NCBI RefSeq assembly: GCF_041435435.1
Contig: NZ_CP108494.1
Location: forward strand, 4,126,501-4,190,500
Length of the DNA: 64,000 nucleotides
Direction: 5' to 3'
Source: Streptomyces sp. NBC_01241
Lineage (GTDB): Bacteria > Actinomycetota > Actinomycetes > Streptomycetales > Streptomycetaceae
Shown here piece after piece: positions 16,338 through 26,096 of this stretch (the stretch's first letter is position 1; every line of letters starts with the position of its first letter). The notes under the pieces were generated by a model. It was not told the DNA's origin and did not search any database. It was given only the letters and a program-made list of their open reading frames with translations. Position numbers and translations under genes: made by a program.

Positions 16338-19300
16338 TCAGTGATCTTCCTCGGCGGCTTCGCGCGGCGGCGCCGCGTGCCGGGCCTGCGGGTTGGTGAG
16401 CAGATGGCGCGGGTCCGCGACCCGGACGATCGCCGACTCGACCGCCGCGATCCGGTCCGCGAGCAGCCCCAGCGCCGCGACCGCTCGCGTCACGGGATCT
16501 CCGTCCGGGCCGCCGAGCGTCTGCGTACGGACGTAGGCGGCGGTGATCGCGGACCAGCGCGCGGACTGTTCGGGGGTGAGACGGCCGCGCAGCGCGGCGA
16601 GTTTCAGGAGGTTGGACTCCGCACCGGTGGTCAGCGTCTGGGCCTCGCCCGCGTAGTGGTCGTCGATGACCTCGGACAGCTCCGCCTCGTTCATCACCGA
16701 CACGATCCGCTCGGCGATCTTGTTCATGTTGCGGTACGAGCCCTGGAGCCGGAACGGCGGCTCGGTGCGCGTCGCGTCCGTCTGCGCGGCGGAGGCGATG
16801 TACGCGGCGTTCACGGCGAGGACCGTGTCCCGGGCCCTCAGCAGGTGGCGCAGGACCGCGACGATCCGGTCCACCTCGGCGGGTGTGTACGGGTGGTCCA
16901 GCCGGTCCGCGCCTGCTGCGGGTTCGGTGCCGGAAGCGAGCCGTACGAACAGCGCGAGATCCTCGCGGGACCGTCCGGCGAGCGGTGCCAGCACCGGGTT
17001 CGCGGTCAGCGCGTTCTCGATGAAGCTCAGCGCGAAGACGTCCTCGCGGCCACTCAGAACCTCGCCGAGGTTCCAGACGTCGGCCCGGTTGGCGAGCATG
17101 TCGGGGACCCGGAACGCCGCCCCGGACTCGGTGTACGGATTGCCCGCCATGCACACCGCGAACCGCTTGCCCCGCAGGTCGTAGCTGCGGGGTTCGCCGT
17201 CCCGGACGCCCTCGATCCGGCGGGTGGCGTCGCAGAGCGGGATGAACTTCTGGAGCAGTTCGGGCGAGGTGTGCTGGATGTCGTCGAGGTAGAGGAGCGT
17301 GTTGTTGCCCGCCTCCAGGGCGAAGTTGATCTTCTCGATCTCCTGGCGGGCGGTCGCGGAGCGCGCCTGTGCCGGATCGAGGGACGTCACGTCGTGCCCG
17401 AGGTTGGGTCCGCTGATCTTGACGAGGACGAGGCCGAGCCGGTCGGCGACGTACTCCATGAGCGTCGTCTTGCCGTAGCCGGGCGGCGACACGAGCAGCA
17501 GCAGGCCCTGCGAGTCGGTGCGCCGGTCGGCGTCGGCGGTGCCGATCTGCTTGGCGAGGCTGTCGCCGATCAGCGGCAGATACACCTCGTCCAGCAGCCG
17601 GTTGCGGACGAACGCCGACATGACGCGCGGCCGGTGGTCGTCCAGCCGCAGCCGGGTCCGCTCGGTGGTGACGAGCGCGGTGCGCAGGCGCTGGTAGGCG
17701 CGGAAGCCGGGCACGGCGGTGGTACGGAACTCGGCGGCGCGGGCGAGGAGTTCGTCGAGGCGGACGGTGAGCCGGCCCCGGTCGACGCGCGGGTGGGTGC
17801 CGAGCAGGCCGTCCACGGTGGCGGTGAGCGGCGCCTCGCACTCGTACCGCGCGAGCACCGGCTCCGGGCAGAGCTCCACGGCGACGGCCTCCGCCAGATC
17901 GCCCGCGTCGGTCTCCGTGCCGCTCGCGGCGGCGTACGAGGCGAGCCAGCCCTCGACCAGCTGGCGCCGGGCCGGGAGGTCGTCGCGGAGGGCGGCGAGG
18001 TCCTCGTCGTACGCCGAAGAGCCCGTCGCACGGCGGAACTTGTCCAGGAACTCCACGACGGCGGCGCTCGTGACGAATCCGGCGGGGCCGCTCGTCAGCT
18101 CCTCGAAGAGGTACGCGGCGACAGCCCGGGAGGCATCGGGGCCGGACGCGTCGGACCGGGAGGGCCGAGATTCTCCTCCCCCGGAGTCCCCGCCCCGGGA
18201 GCCGTCGGCCCGGATGACGTCCGCCCACTCCTCCTGAAGGGCCGCGATGGCCGGGGCGAGGCCGAACGTCTCGCGGGCGCGGGCCAGCGAGAGGGCCCGA
18301 CGGGTCCAGGAGGCGCGCCGGGACTCGTCCGTCCCGTACGCCCAGAAGAGCTGCGCCGCCGCTCGTACGGTGGGCGGGCAGCGCAGCAGGCCGGCCCCGG
18401 CGTGCAGCGCGAGCAGAGTGGTGAGGATCGCGGTGGCGTCCTCGTCGTGGACTCCGCGCTGGTAGCCCTCGTCGTACCCGGATGCCGCCGACTCCCTCAC
18501 CAGTGCGGCCAGTTCGTCGGCGTCCAGGCCGGCAAGCGTGTCGGCGCCGCGCTCGTCCAGGAGCCGGGCGGCCAGGTGTTCGGCGCGGTAGACCTGCGGG
18601 GACTCGGAGGGCAGCGTCCGGTCCCAGTACGGGCGGGTCGCCTCGAACTCCGGGTCGGTGACCGGCGCCCGGTAGTCCGTGCCGGTGAGCGCGAACGCCA
18701 GCCGGTCCCCGTGCGGGACGAGCGTCAGGTCGAACGGCTGGGTGTTCACGGCGAACCGGTGCCGGCCGAGGCGGATCGTGGCGCCGCCGTCCGCGTACAG
18801 CTCACTGCGGTCACGGAGTGCTCGCCCGGCCTCCTGCCGGGCGGCCAGCAGCTGCCCGTCCAGCTCCTCGGCGCGCACCGGGTCACCGAGTTCGCGCAGC
18901 TCCTGCGCGGTGCGGCGGACCTTGGCGACCATCGGGTCGGAGGCGAAGTACGTGTGGACGGCGTCCAGGTCGGGCAGGGCGGCCAGCCGCCGGGAGACCG
19001 TCTCCAGGACCCGGGCCGCCGAATCCGCCAGCCGCTCCGCCCGCCGGGCACGGGCGTCCTGCAAGGTCTGCTTGCGGGCCGAGAACGCCTCGTAGACCTC
19101 CGTGCGCCGCTCGGCCAGCTCGGCGAGGAAGTCGTCGAACTCCGCGAACCGCGACTCCAGGTTCTCCAACTGGAGGAGCAGTCGGGCGAGTTGATCGTCA
19201 CAGGCGTCCGGGGTGTCCGCCGCGGCCAGCGCCCCCGTGACGGCCTGCCCGAGCAGCGCGAACTCGGCCGCGAACTCGGCGCGGCCCTCGTGGTCCAGGA

Positions 19301-21374
19301 GTTCACGGCGGCGCGCGTCGAGGGTGGCGCGGGCCCGGTTGACCCCGCCGAGGACCTCGGCGATCCGTTCCAGGATCGACGTGCGGACCGTCGCGTCACC
19401 GATGTCGAGCCCGGCGACGACGTCCGTGACGGTGCCGAGGCCCTCCGTCATCTCTGTCAGCCGGTCGCCGAGCGCCGTCGCGTCCACGACTCCGGTGAGC
19501 GCGGACGCCTCGGCGGTGAGGCGGGCGATGTCCTCGTGGTAGCCGGCGAACGCGTCGTCGCGGCCGAGGAACGCGACGGCGCGCCGGGCGGCCGTTTCGA
19601 TGTCCTCGGCCGTGGCGGCGGTGAGTTCGGCGATCCGCTCGGTGTCCGCGTACCGCATCTCGGCCAGCGTCGCCAGATGACCGTGCGCGCGGCGCAGTTC
19701 GGTGATCCGGTCGATCCAGGCGGCGGCCGAGCCCGGGGCCTCGCCCCGGATGCGGCGGACGAGCGCGGTGAGCCGGTCGGCCGTCTCGGTGAGTGCGTCG
19801 GCGGCCTGCCGGGTCAGCTCCCGCACCGTCTCGAACTCGCCGAGGACCTGCTGCGCGGTGTCCCGCAGTTCAGCCAACGGTTCGGCGAGCGAGCCGAGTT
19901 CGGGATCGGTCAGCCAGTGGTAGCGGTCGCGGGCGCGGGCGCAGTCCGCGACGAGCCGCGCGTACACGGCGGCGGTCGGAGTCGTCTCGGCGGCGCTGTG
20001 CGCGAGCGCGAGGCAGTCGGAGATGCCGCGCACCAGGTCGGCGTTGCCGACCCGGGCGAGGGGGCCGCTCCCGGCCGGGCGGGAGGCGGCGTAGGTGTCG
20101 GAGACGTACGGGGTCTGCCAGCGCTGCAACGGATGGACCCGGGCCGGTTCGTCGCCCGTGGCGCCGGCCCGCAGGAGGACCAGCGTGCCGGAGTCCAGCA
20201 GGGCGTGGCCGCGGCCCTGGAGGGGAGTGGCGACCTCCTGCCGGATCAGGTTGTAGGGCAGGAGCAGACTGCGGCCGTCGTCGGGGGAGCGGAAGACGTA
20301 GAGGACGTCCTCGCCGTTCGGGGAGCGGACCGTGCCCTCGAAGACCGGGTCGGTGAGCGGTTCGGCGATGTCGAAGGTCTTGGCGGTGCCGGTGGTGAGG
20401 TAGTAGCCGCCGGGGAAGATGATCCCCTGGTCCTCCGGGAGCCGGTGGCAGGCGGGCCCGATGAGGTCCAGGCGCAGGACCGTGCCGAGCAGCGAGTTGA
20501 AGACCAGGTGACGCCAGGACTCCTCGTTGTACGGGCGGACCCGGAGCAGGACCAGCGGGCCGATCACGGCATGCTCGACGTCCGCGTCGGCGAGGGACTG
20601 GAGGGGTTCGGAAACCGGCTCCTCGTAGATCCCGTCGGGGGTGTCGGTGTCGTTGACCGTCTTGACGGTGAGGGTGCCGCCCAGCGTGTCGACGAACAGG
20701 ACGGCGCCCGTGCCGTCGCCGTCGCCGCCCACCGCGATGTGCGGGTGCCGGCCGAGAACGTGGGACTCGCGGCCCGCGACGGTCCAGCTGAAGTCGTGCG
20801 ACGGCGGGAAGACGTGGTCGCGGTCGCCGCGCGCGTCGCGGAACGCACCCGGCGAACCGTCCGCGGCCAGCGCCCAGCGCAGCACCCGGATGCCGTCGGC
20901 GCTCTCCCCGGTACGGAAGACGGCGAGCAGCCGGCCGTCCACCCGGCGCAGCCGCAGGAGCCGGGCGTCGCGGTAGTAGCGGTGCAGGGCGGTGAATTCG
21001 CGTACGAAGGCCTCGTCGTCGAGCAGGCCGCCCCCGTCCGCGGGCACTTCCTCCAGCTCGGGGCCGTACAGGGCGAGTACGTCGCCCACCCTGGCCGGGT
21101 CCGCCGCCCCCGGCCCCCGTTCGAACCCGAACAGCAGCCGGCCGCCGACGGCCACCAGATCGCGGGGTACGGATGCCTGCTCGGTACGGATCTGCTCGGT
21201 GCCGGTCAGCCGGAGCTCGGTCGAGCCGAACTCCTCGGTGCGCCGCGCGTTCAGCGCCTCGGCGCGGCTCGCGAGTTCGGCTGCCCGGTCGTTCAGCCGG
21301 CGCCGCAGCACGTCGTACGTTCCCGCGTCCACGGGGCCGCCGGCGGCCGGTGCGGTTGTGGTGTCGGGTTCCAT
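16338..21374 (-). CDS. Giant AAA ATPase of the 'DNA repair ATPase' family
   Basis: A 1678-residue protein. The N-terminal ~500 residues have repeated beta-strand character (e.g. RPYNEESWRHLVFNSLLGTVLRL) and resemble DUF3686. Residues ~500-900 are long charged helices, likely coiled coil. The AAA module has Walker A SPPGYGKTT near 1298 and Walker B LLYLDDIQ near 1361, then NPYTESGAAFRVPDMLANRADV, reminiscent of sensor I and the arginine-finger zone. The family name is historical; a DNA-repair role is not shown. ATG 21374 is preceded by GGGAGAG. It lies 3' of the flotillin and OB-fold membrane protein genes, an E. coli YqiJ-YqiK-like pair, suggesting it works at a flotillin membrane domain. Confidence 0.85.
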   Translation of the reverse strand: MEPDTTTAPAAGGPVDAGTYDVLRRRLNDRAAELASRAEALNARRTEEFGSTELRLTGTEQIRTEQASVPRDLVAVGGRLLFGFERGPGAADPARVGDVLALYGPELEEVPADGGGLLDDEAFVREFTALHRYYRDARLLRLRRVDGRLLAVFRTGESADGIRVLRWALAADGSPGAFRDARGDRDHVFPPSHDFSWTVAGRESHVLGRHPHIAVGGDGDGTGAVLFVDTLGGTLTVKTVNDTDTPDGIYEEPVSEPLQSLADADVEHAVIGPLVLLRVRPYNEESWRHLVFNSLLGTVLRLDLIGPACHRLPEDQGIIFPGGYYLTTGTAKTFDIAEPLTDPVFEGTVRSPNGEDVLYVFRSPDDGRSLLLPYNLIRQEVATPLQGRGHALLDSGTLVLLRAGATGDEPARVHPLQRWQTPYVSDTYAASRPAGSGPLARVGNADLVRGISDCLALAHSAAETTPTAAVYARLVADCARARDRYHWLTDPELGSLAEPLAELRDTAQQVLGEFETVRELTRQAADALTETADRLTALVRRIRGEAPGSAAAWIDRITELRRAHGHLATLAEMRYADTERIAELTAATAEDIETAARRAVAFLGRDDAFAGYHEDIARLTAEASALTGVVDATALGDRLTEMTEGLGTVTDVVAGLDIGDATVRTSILERIAEVLGGVNRARATLDARRRELLDHEGRAEFAAEFALLGQAVTGALAAADTPDACDDQLARLLLQLENLESRFAEFDDFLAELAERRTEVYEAFSARKQTLQDARARRAERLADSAARVLETVSRRLAALPDLDAVHTYFASDPMVAKVRRTAQELRELGDPVRAEELDGQLLAARQEAGRALRDRSELYADGGATIRLGRHRFAVNTQPFDLTLVPHGDRLAFALTGTDYRAPVTDPEFEATRPYWDRTLPSESPQVYRAEHLAARLLDERGADTLAGLDADELAALVRESAASGYDEGYQRGVHDEDATAILTTLLALHAGAGLLRCPPTVRAAAQLFWAYGTDESRRASWTRRALSLARARETFGLAPAIAALQEEWADVIRADGSRGGDSGGGESRPSRSDASGPDASRAVAAYLFEELTSGPAGFVTSAAVVEFLDKFRRATGSSAYDEDLAALRDDLPARRQLVEGWLASYAAASGTETDAGDLAEAVAVELCPEPVLARYECEAPLTATVDGLLGTHPRVDRGRLTVRLDELLARAAEFRTTAVPGFRAYQRLRTALVTTERTRLRLDDHRPRVMSAFVRNRLLDEVYLPLIGDSLAKQIGTADADRRTDSQGLLLLVSPPGYGKTTLMEYVADRLGLVLVKISGPNLGHDVTSLDPAQARSATARQEIEKINFALEAGNNTLLYLDDIQHTSPELLQKFIPLCDATRRIEGVRDGEPRSYDLRGKRFAVCMAGNPYTESGAAFRVPDMLANRADVWNLGEVLSGREDVFALSFIENALTANPVLAPLAGRSREDLALFVRLASGTEPAAGADRLDHPYTPAEVDRIVAVLRHLLRARDTVLAVNAAYIASAAQTDATRTEPPFRLQGSYRNMNKIAERIVSVMNEAELSEVIDDHYAGEAQTLTTGAESNLLKLAALRGRLTPEQSARWSAITAAYVRTQTLGGPDGDPVTRAVAALGLLADRIAAVESAIVRVADPRHLLTNPQARHAAPPREAAEEDH

Positions 21375-21485
21375 CCGTGCGACTCTCCCTACAAGGTGTG
21401 CGGTGCGGGCCACTCAGCCCGTCCGGCGTTTGAGGACGGACGGTTCGCCGGAGCAGGCCCGGCTCACTGAACGGTCCGGCAAAAT

Positions 21486-21532
21486 CGAGCCCGTCCGGCG
21501 AGCGAGGACAAAGCGGCCACCGGACGGGCTCG
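21486..21532. terminator. Hairpin between flotillin and ATPase genes
   Basis: Arms 21486-21498 and 21520-21532 (13 bp) are perfectly complementary, with a 21-base loop, just 3' of the flotillin stop. It may attenuate read-through into the ATPase gene. A second partial copy of the stem sequence lies ~70 bases away. Confidence 0.7.
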
Positions 21533-21540
21533 GGTCGGCC

Positions 21541-23679
21541 CTACGCGACCGGCGACCCGTTGCGCGGGGCGGGCACGTCGGAGGCGGCCACCCCGGGCAC
21601 CCCTTCCGCACCCCCCAGCGCGGACACCGGCACATCCGCCAGTCCCAACTCCCGGGCCGCGGCCAGCAGCTGCTGCACCTGCCCCGGCGCGACCCCGGTC
21701 CCCGGCGCCCGCATCATCCGCATGAGCAGCGCCGACACCGTCAGGTTCTGCACGTCGCCCGTCGACACCGATCCCAGCACCCGCGTCAGATCGTCCGTGA
21801 ACGACGACGTGCCGTTCAGCCACGGCCCCACGAGCGCCTTCGCCGTGTCCGAGTTCTCGACGAACCCGTCGAAGCTCTTGCCCATCGAGATGGACGAGAC
21901 GAGCCGGTCGAAGAAGACCGACTCCCCGCCGACGATGTCGATGTCGGCGTTCTCCAGCCCCGTGGCCAGCACCGTCGCCTGCGACTCGGCGACCTGCCGC
22001 TGCACGTCGAGCCCGGCCAGCCGGATCTCCTTCTCCGCGGCGAGCCGCAGCCGGTACTCCTCGTGCCCGCGCGAGGCGTCGTCCAGCGCCGCCATCGCCG
22101 CGGCCTTCTCGGTGAGCCCCGCCGCCTCGGCCTTCAGCTTCTCGCCGATCATCGCCGCGTCGGCCGTGGCCTGGGCCTGCATACCCTCCGCCGCGGCGAG
22201 CGCCTTGAGCCTGGACCCCTCCGCCTCGGCCTTGAGCCGGGCGGACGTGGCCTCGGCCTCGGCGAGACCGGTCTTCTCGATGACGTCGGCCTCCGCGTCA
22301 CGCACCTGGACCTCCGCGAGGCCGGGCGCCGCGGACTCCGCCTGGATGCCCTCGGCCAGCCGCAGCTTGGCCTGTGCGTCCAGGTCCGCGGTCTTCAGCC
22401 GGGCCTCGGCGAGCGTCAGCTGCTCGGCTGCCAGGTGGGTGGCCGCCGCCTCGGCGGCCTCCGCGGCCTTGATGTCCTTGACCAGCTTCTCCTGGGCCTC
22501 CGCCTCGGCGGCGATGATGACCGACCTGCGGGTGCGCTCCGACTCCTCCACGGCCCGCAGCGTCTTGATGGACTCCTCCTGCTCCGCGACCGTACGGTCC
22601 ACGGCGATCCGCTCCCGGATCACGTCGGCGACCTCGCGGCGCTCGGCCTCGACCTCCTTCGTCGCGGCGATCCGGTCGAGTTCGGTCTGCCGCTCGCGCC
22701 CGATGACCTCGATCAGCCGGTCCTTCTCGATGCGCTCGTTCTCCACGGCGATGACCCGCTCGCGGTTCTTCTGCGCGACGGCGATCTCCCGGGCCTGGTT
22801 CTCGCGCTGGATGCCGAGCTGCTCCTCGGTGCGGATGAACGCGGTCTGGGCGCCGAGCCGTTCCTCCTCCTGGACCCGGGCGGTCGCGGACTCCTCGCGG
22901 GCCCGCAGCGTCTCGACCTCGCGGCGCTGCTTGATCTCGGCCTCGGCCTGCCGGCGCTCCAGCTCCAGAATGGTCTCCCGGGCGTCGACGTTCTGCCGGG
23001 TGATCTCCTTCTGCTCGGTGCGCTGGTACTCGTTGGTGCGGACGTGCTCGATCGCGGTCAGCTCGGTGATCTTGCGAATGCCCTGCGCGTCGAGGATGTT
23101 GCCGCCGTCGAGCTGTGTCATGGGCGTCTGCTCAAGGAAGTCGATCGCCGCGTCGTCGAGGTGGTAGCCGTTCAGGTCCGTGCCGATGACCCGGATGATC
23201 CGGTCCCGGAACTCCTCACGCTTGGTGTAGAGATCGACGAAGTCCAGCTGCTTGCCGACGGTCTTGAGCGCCTCGGCGAACTTCGCGGCGAAGAATTCCT
23301 GGATCGCCACCTTGTCGCTGGCCCGCCCCGTACCGATGGACTGGGCGACCTTGATGACGTCCTCGACGGTCTTGTTGACGCGGACGAAGAAGGTGATGTG
23401 GATGTCGGCGCGGATGTTGTCCTGGCAGATCAGTCCCTCGCGCCCGGTGCGGCGGATCTCGATGGTCTTCACCGAGATGTCCATGTACTCGGCCTTGTGC
23501 AGCACCGGCAGGACGACGGCCCCGGTGAAGGTGACATCGACCTTCTTCGTCTTGGAGATGATCAGTGCCTTGCCCTGTTCCACCTTGCGGAAGAGCCGGC
23601 TGATGACGAGGAGCAGGGCGACGGCGATGAGCAGAACGACGGCTACGAGCACACCGAAGCCCAGGGTGATGGCATCCAT
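21541..23679 (-). CDS. Flotillin-like SPFH protein (YqiK type)
   Basis: A 712-residue protein. One N-terminal membrane segment (~3-28, ITLGFGVLVAVVLLIAVALLLVI) precedes an SPFH/band-7 domain (~30-200; VKTIEIRRTGREGLICQDNIRADI, TVEDVIKVAQSIGTGRASD). A very long Ala/Glu-rich coiled coil (~215-590) includes repeated EAEA units. The C-terminus is Gly/Pro/Ala-rich. Flotillins oligomerise and organise membrane microdomains. The start at 23679 has AAGGA at 7-8 bases. It lies between the OB-fold membrane protein gene upstream and the giant ATPase downstream; the three are best read as one operon. Confidence 0.93.
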   Translation of the reverse strand: MDAITLGFGVLVAVVLLIAVALLLVISRLFRKVEQGKALIISKTKKVDVTFTGAVVLPVLHKAEYMDISVKTIEIRRTGREGLICQDNIRADIHITFFVRVNKTVEDVIKVAQSIGTGRASDKVAIQEFFAAKFAEALKTVGKQLDFVDLYTKREEFRDRIIRVIGTDLNGYHLDDAAIDFLEQTPMTQLDGGNILDAQGIRKITELTAIEHVRTNEYQRTEQKEITRQNVDARETILELERRQAEAEIKQRREVETLRAREESATARVQEEERLGAQTAFIRTEEQLGIQRENQAREIAVAQKNRERVIAVENERIEKDRLIEVIGRERQTELDRIAATKEVEAERREVADVIRERIAVDRTVAEQEESIKTLRAVEESERTRRSVIIAAEAEAQEKLVKDIKAAEAAEAAATHLAAEQLTLAEARLKTADLDAQAKLRLAEGIQAESAAPGLAEVQVRDAEADVIEKTGLAEAEATSARLKAEAEGSRLKALAAAEGMQAQATADAAMIGEKLKAEAAGLTEKAAAMAALDDASRGHEEYRLRLAAEKEIRLAGLDVQRQVAESQATVLATGLENADIDIVGGESVFFDRLVSSISMGKSFDGFVENSDTAKALVGPWLNGTSSFTDDLTRVLGSVSTGDVQNLTVSALLMRMMRAPGTGVAPGQVQQLLAAARELGLADVPVSALGGAEGVPGVAASDVPAPRNGSPVA

Positions 23680-23732
23680 GGCAGTCCTTGGCAGCTGATG
23701 AGAGGAAAGTGAAGAGGCGGGTGGGTCCGCCG

Positions 23733-23842
23733 GACGGTTTCGGCGCGGCGGTACCGGCGAGACGTTTCGGCAGGGCGGTACCGGCGCGGTGGCGGTGGCA
23801 GGAGGGCAGTCGGGCAGACGGGCAGACGGGCAGACGGGCAGG
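23733..23842. repeat. Two tandem repeat arrays in the intergenic leader
   Basis: A ~26-base direct repeat (GTTTCGGC...GGTACCGGCG) occurs twice at ~23736-23787. At ~23804-23842 GGGCAGAC-type octamers are repeated about five times, abutting the upstream gene's stop. Nothing coding is seen in this spacer between the OB-fold gene and flotillin. Confidence 0.7.
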
Positions 23843-24523
23843 TCAGCCGGAGCGTGGTGGTCCCGGATCCAGCGCCTTGTCGTACGGCGAGACCCAGAAG
23901 AACTCGCCCTCGTCGTCGTACGCGTACAGGAGCCCGGCACTGCCCGAGGTGAGCGCGGTGAGTTCCGTACCGTCCGCGTCGTGCGCGCCCTTCGCGCCGT
24001 CCGCGCCATGCACGGCATTCGCCGAACCGAGCAGTCTGACCTGGACGATCGCGGTGGAACCGTCGGCCGCCGCGACCTCGGCCTGGCCGAAGTCGGAACT
24101 GACGGAGCCCGTACGGATGGTGCAGATCCGGCCGAGGAAGTCCTGTCGCGACGGAGGTGGCTCCTCCGGGAAGCGCCGGCGCACCAGGCGCACCAGCACG
24201 CGCGTCACGGTCCAGGAGATCAGCAGCGCCCCGGCGAGCACGGCGCAGGCGAGTCCGGCGCGGGTGAGGCCGGTGACACCGCTGCGGTGCAGCAGGACCG
24301 TACCGGTCAGACTCGTGAACCAGCCGACGACGACCATCACGGACACCGTGACGGTGACCGGCACTCCGCCGGCCCCGGCCATGCCGGTGCCGAGATCCCC
24401 GTCGAAGGAATGGTGGTCGGCCGCGCCGACCAGTACGAGGAGCCAGAAGAAGACGACCACGGCCAGCGCGGCGCCGAACAGGACGGCCGGAAAGGCGGTT
24501 CCCGCGTTCAGGAACTCCTGCAT
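23843..24523 (-). CDS. OB-fold/NfeD-like membrane protein (YqiJ type), flotillin partner
   Basis: A 226-residue protein with three or four N-terminal membrane segments (AVLFGAALAVVVFFWLLVLVG, VTVTVSVMVVVGWFTSL, AGLACAVLAGALLISW). The soluble C-terminal domain (~125-226; FLGRICTIRTGSVSSDFGQAEVAA, TAIVQVRL) reads as an OB-fold. YqiJ/NfeD proteins are encoded next to flotillins and bind them. Start ATG 24523 has GGGGGTGG upstream; longer frames lack support. First gene of the flotillin-ATPase operon, divergent from a PucR-type regulator. Confidence 0.8.
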   Translation of the reverse strand: MQEFLNAGTAFPAVLFGAALAVVVFFWLLVLVGAADHHSFDGDLGTGMAGAGGVPVTVTVSVMVVVGWFTSLTGTVLLHRSGVTGLTRAGLACAVLAGALLISWTVTRVLVRLVRRRFPEEPPPSRQDFLGRICTIRTGSVSSDFGQAEVAAADGSTAIVQVRLLGSANAVHGADGAKGAHDADGTELTALTSGSAGLLYAYDDEGEFFWVSPYDKALDPGPPRSG

Positions 24524-24730
24524 CGGTCCACCCCCTGTCTGTTCGTGCGGGCGATCTTCGTGCGGGGTTCGTTCGTGGGAGGCGATCCGGTGGTGGGTGA
24601 CTCCGGTGCTGTGGCGCCGCGCATCGCGGTGCCACAGCAGCCGGATCTCCCCCGTACCCCCGTACCCCCGTATCCCCCGTGTTCCCCCGTGTGGTGCTGA
24701 CCGGATCGTCTCAGTCGGGGCCGTCCGTCG

Positions 24731-24772
24731 CACTGCCGGAATCCGGCAATCTTTATAGGTCCTTGATGCCGG
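24731..24772. promoter_or_regulatory. Conserved operator-like element (copy 1)
   Basis: A 42-base element holds the inverted repeat TGCCG-N5-CGGCA, then AATCTTT and CTTGATGCCGG. It lies in the 314-base spacer between the divergent OB-fold gene (24523) and PucR-type gene (24838). A closely similar element occurs at 33063-33105 upstream of the second flotillin locus. I infer a shared regulator, perhaps the adjacent PucR-type protein. The rest of the spacer has a CCCCCGTA-type tandem repeat at ~24650-24690. Confidence 0.7.
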
Positions 24773-24837
24773 GCACCGGCACCGGCCCTTATGCGTTGAG
24801 TGGGTGTCGACGTCGTGCCAGGACTTGAGGAGTGCTC

Positions 24838-25908
24838 GTGCCGGAGCCGGAGATTCCCGACGAGTATGTGGAGGACTACGCCCGCATACTGGCCGATGTA
24901 GCCGCCACCGGCCGCCGGTTGACCCGGGAGGAGCTGGAGGCGCGCCGGTTGCTGGGCCGGGAGGCCGCCGAGGCCGGATTCCAGTTGCGCGCCCTGGTCG
25001 GCCTCCATCTCGCGGCGACCCGTACCGCCTGGCCGCGCACCGCCTCCACCGACGCCGCGTCCACCGACTGCGTGCTGGCCGCGGTCGAGCAGGCCGTCGA
25101 CGCCTTCGCCGAGGGCTTCGAGCGGGCCCAACGGCTCACCGTGCGGCGCGAGGAGGCGGCGCGGCGCGAGTTCATCGACGATCTGCTGTACGGGCGCAGT
25201 GATCTGGGCCGGCTCGCCGAGCGGGCCACCCGGTTCGGGCTGCGGCTCTCGCGCGCCCACGCGGTCGCGGTGGCGACGGGCCCGGAGGCGTACACGGAGA
25301 CGGACTCCGTGCCGCGCGTCGTCGAGGCGGCGCTCCTCGCGCGTTTCGGCGGCCGGAAGATCCTGATCACGACGAAGGACGGACGGCTGGTCTGCATCGC
25401 CCCCGCCAGCCAGCCCGATGTCCTGCGGTATTTCGCCAAGCAGGCGCACGCGGCGACGGACGGCGGCCGGGTCGCGGTCGGCCGCCCTCACCATGGCCCC
25501 GGGGGCGTGGTCCACTCCTACGACGAGGCGCTCGAAGCGCTCGACCTGGGGGACCGGATGGATCTGGACGAGCCGGTGCTGTACGCCGCAGACCTGCTCG
25601 TCTATCCGGTACTGACCCGGGACCGGCAGGCGATGGTCGATCTGGTGCGCAGTCAGCTGGGCCCGCTCCAGCAGGCCCGCGGCGGTGCCGAGCCCCTCCT
25701 GAAAACGCTCACGGTCTACTTCGACGCGGGCTGTGTGGCCGCGGAGACGGCGCGCCGGCTGTCGCTGAGCGTGCGGGCGCTGACCTACCGGCTGGAGCGG
25801 ATCCAACAGCTGACCGGCGCCGATCCGTCCGACCCGATGCACCGCTACACACTGCAGACGGCGGTCATCGGCGCCCGGCTGCTGGACTGGCCGGCCAAGG
25901 AGGTGTGA
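24838..25908 (+). CDS. PucR-family helix-turn-helix transcriptional regulator
   Basis: With GTG 24838 the protein has 356 residues; GAGGAG lies five bases upstream, favouring it over GTG 24832. The N-terminal helical sensor region (~10-110) is followed by a GGDEF-like/CdaR middle region (~110-250). The C-terminus has the PucR HTH: LLKTLTVYFDAGCVAAETARRL, then SVRALTYRLERIQQLTG. PucR/CdaR proteins are usually activators responding to metabolites. Divergence from the flotillin-ATPase operon suggests that as its target. Confidence 0.88.
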   Translation: MPEPEIPDEYVEDYARILADVAATGRRLTREELEARRLLGREAAEAGFQLRALVGLHLAATRTAWPRTASTDAASTDCVLAAVEQAVDAFAEGFERAQRLTVRREEAARREFIDDLLYGRSDLGRLAERATRFGLRLSRAHAVAVATGPEAYTETDSVPRVVEAALLARFGGRKILITTKDGRLVCIAPASQPDVLRYFAKQAHAATDGGRVAVGRPHHGPGGVVHSYDEALEALDLGDRMDLDEPVLYAADLLVYPVLTRDRQAMVDLVRSQLGPLQQARGGAEPLLKTLTVYFDAGCVAAETARRLSLSVRALTYRLERIQQLTGADPSDPMHRYTLQTAVIGARLLDWPAKEV

Positions 25909-25949
25909 CAGCGGGCCTGTTCCAGGAGGCCGGGGCCCGGAAGAAGGTG

Positions 25950-25990
25950 GCCGGAGGTGCGCATCGGGGGGAGTAGCGCACCTCCGGCCT
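25950..25990. terminator. Terminator after the PucR-type gene
   Basis: Arms 25950-25963 and 25977-25990 pair perfectly over 14 bp with a 13-base loop. A second, weaker stem (GCGGACCG / CGGTCCGC) follows at ~26000-26024. Both lie between convergent PucR-type and terB-like genes. Confidence 0.85.
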
Positions 25991-26096
25991 GCCGGGCGCG
26001 GACCGCTGGTCAGTCGGTCCGCGGTCTTCCGGCGGTACGGGGCAGGGCGGGAGGGGCCGGGGGGCCGGCCGACGGGCCGCCCTGCAGGGGAGAGAC

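Noticed and set aside
14931..21470. Plus-strand frame of over 2100 codons
   Set aside because: It is antisense to the giant ATPase and RCK gene. Its composition is Gly/Arg/Val-rich with no domain, while the minus strand carries Walker motifs.
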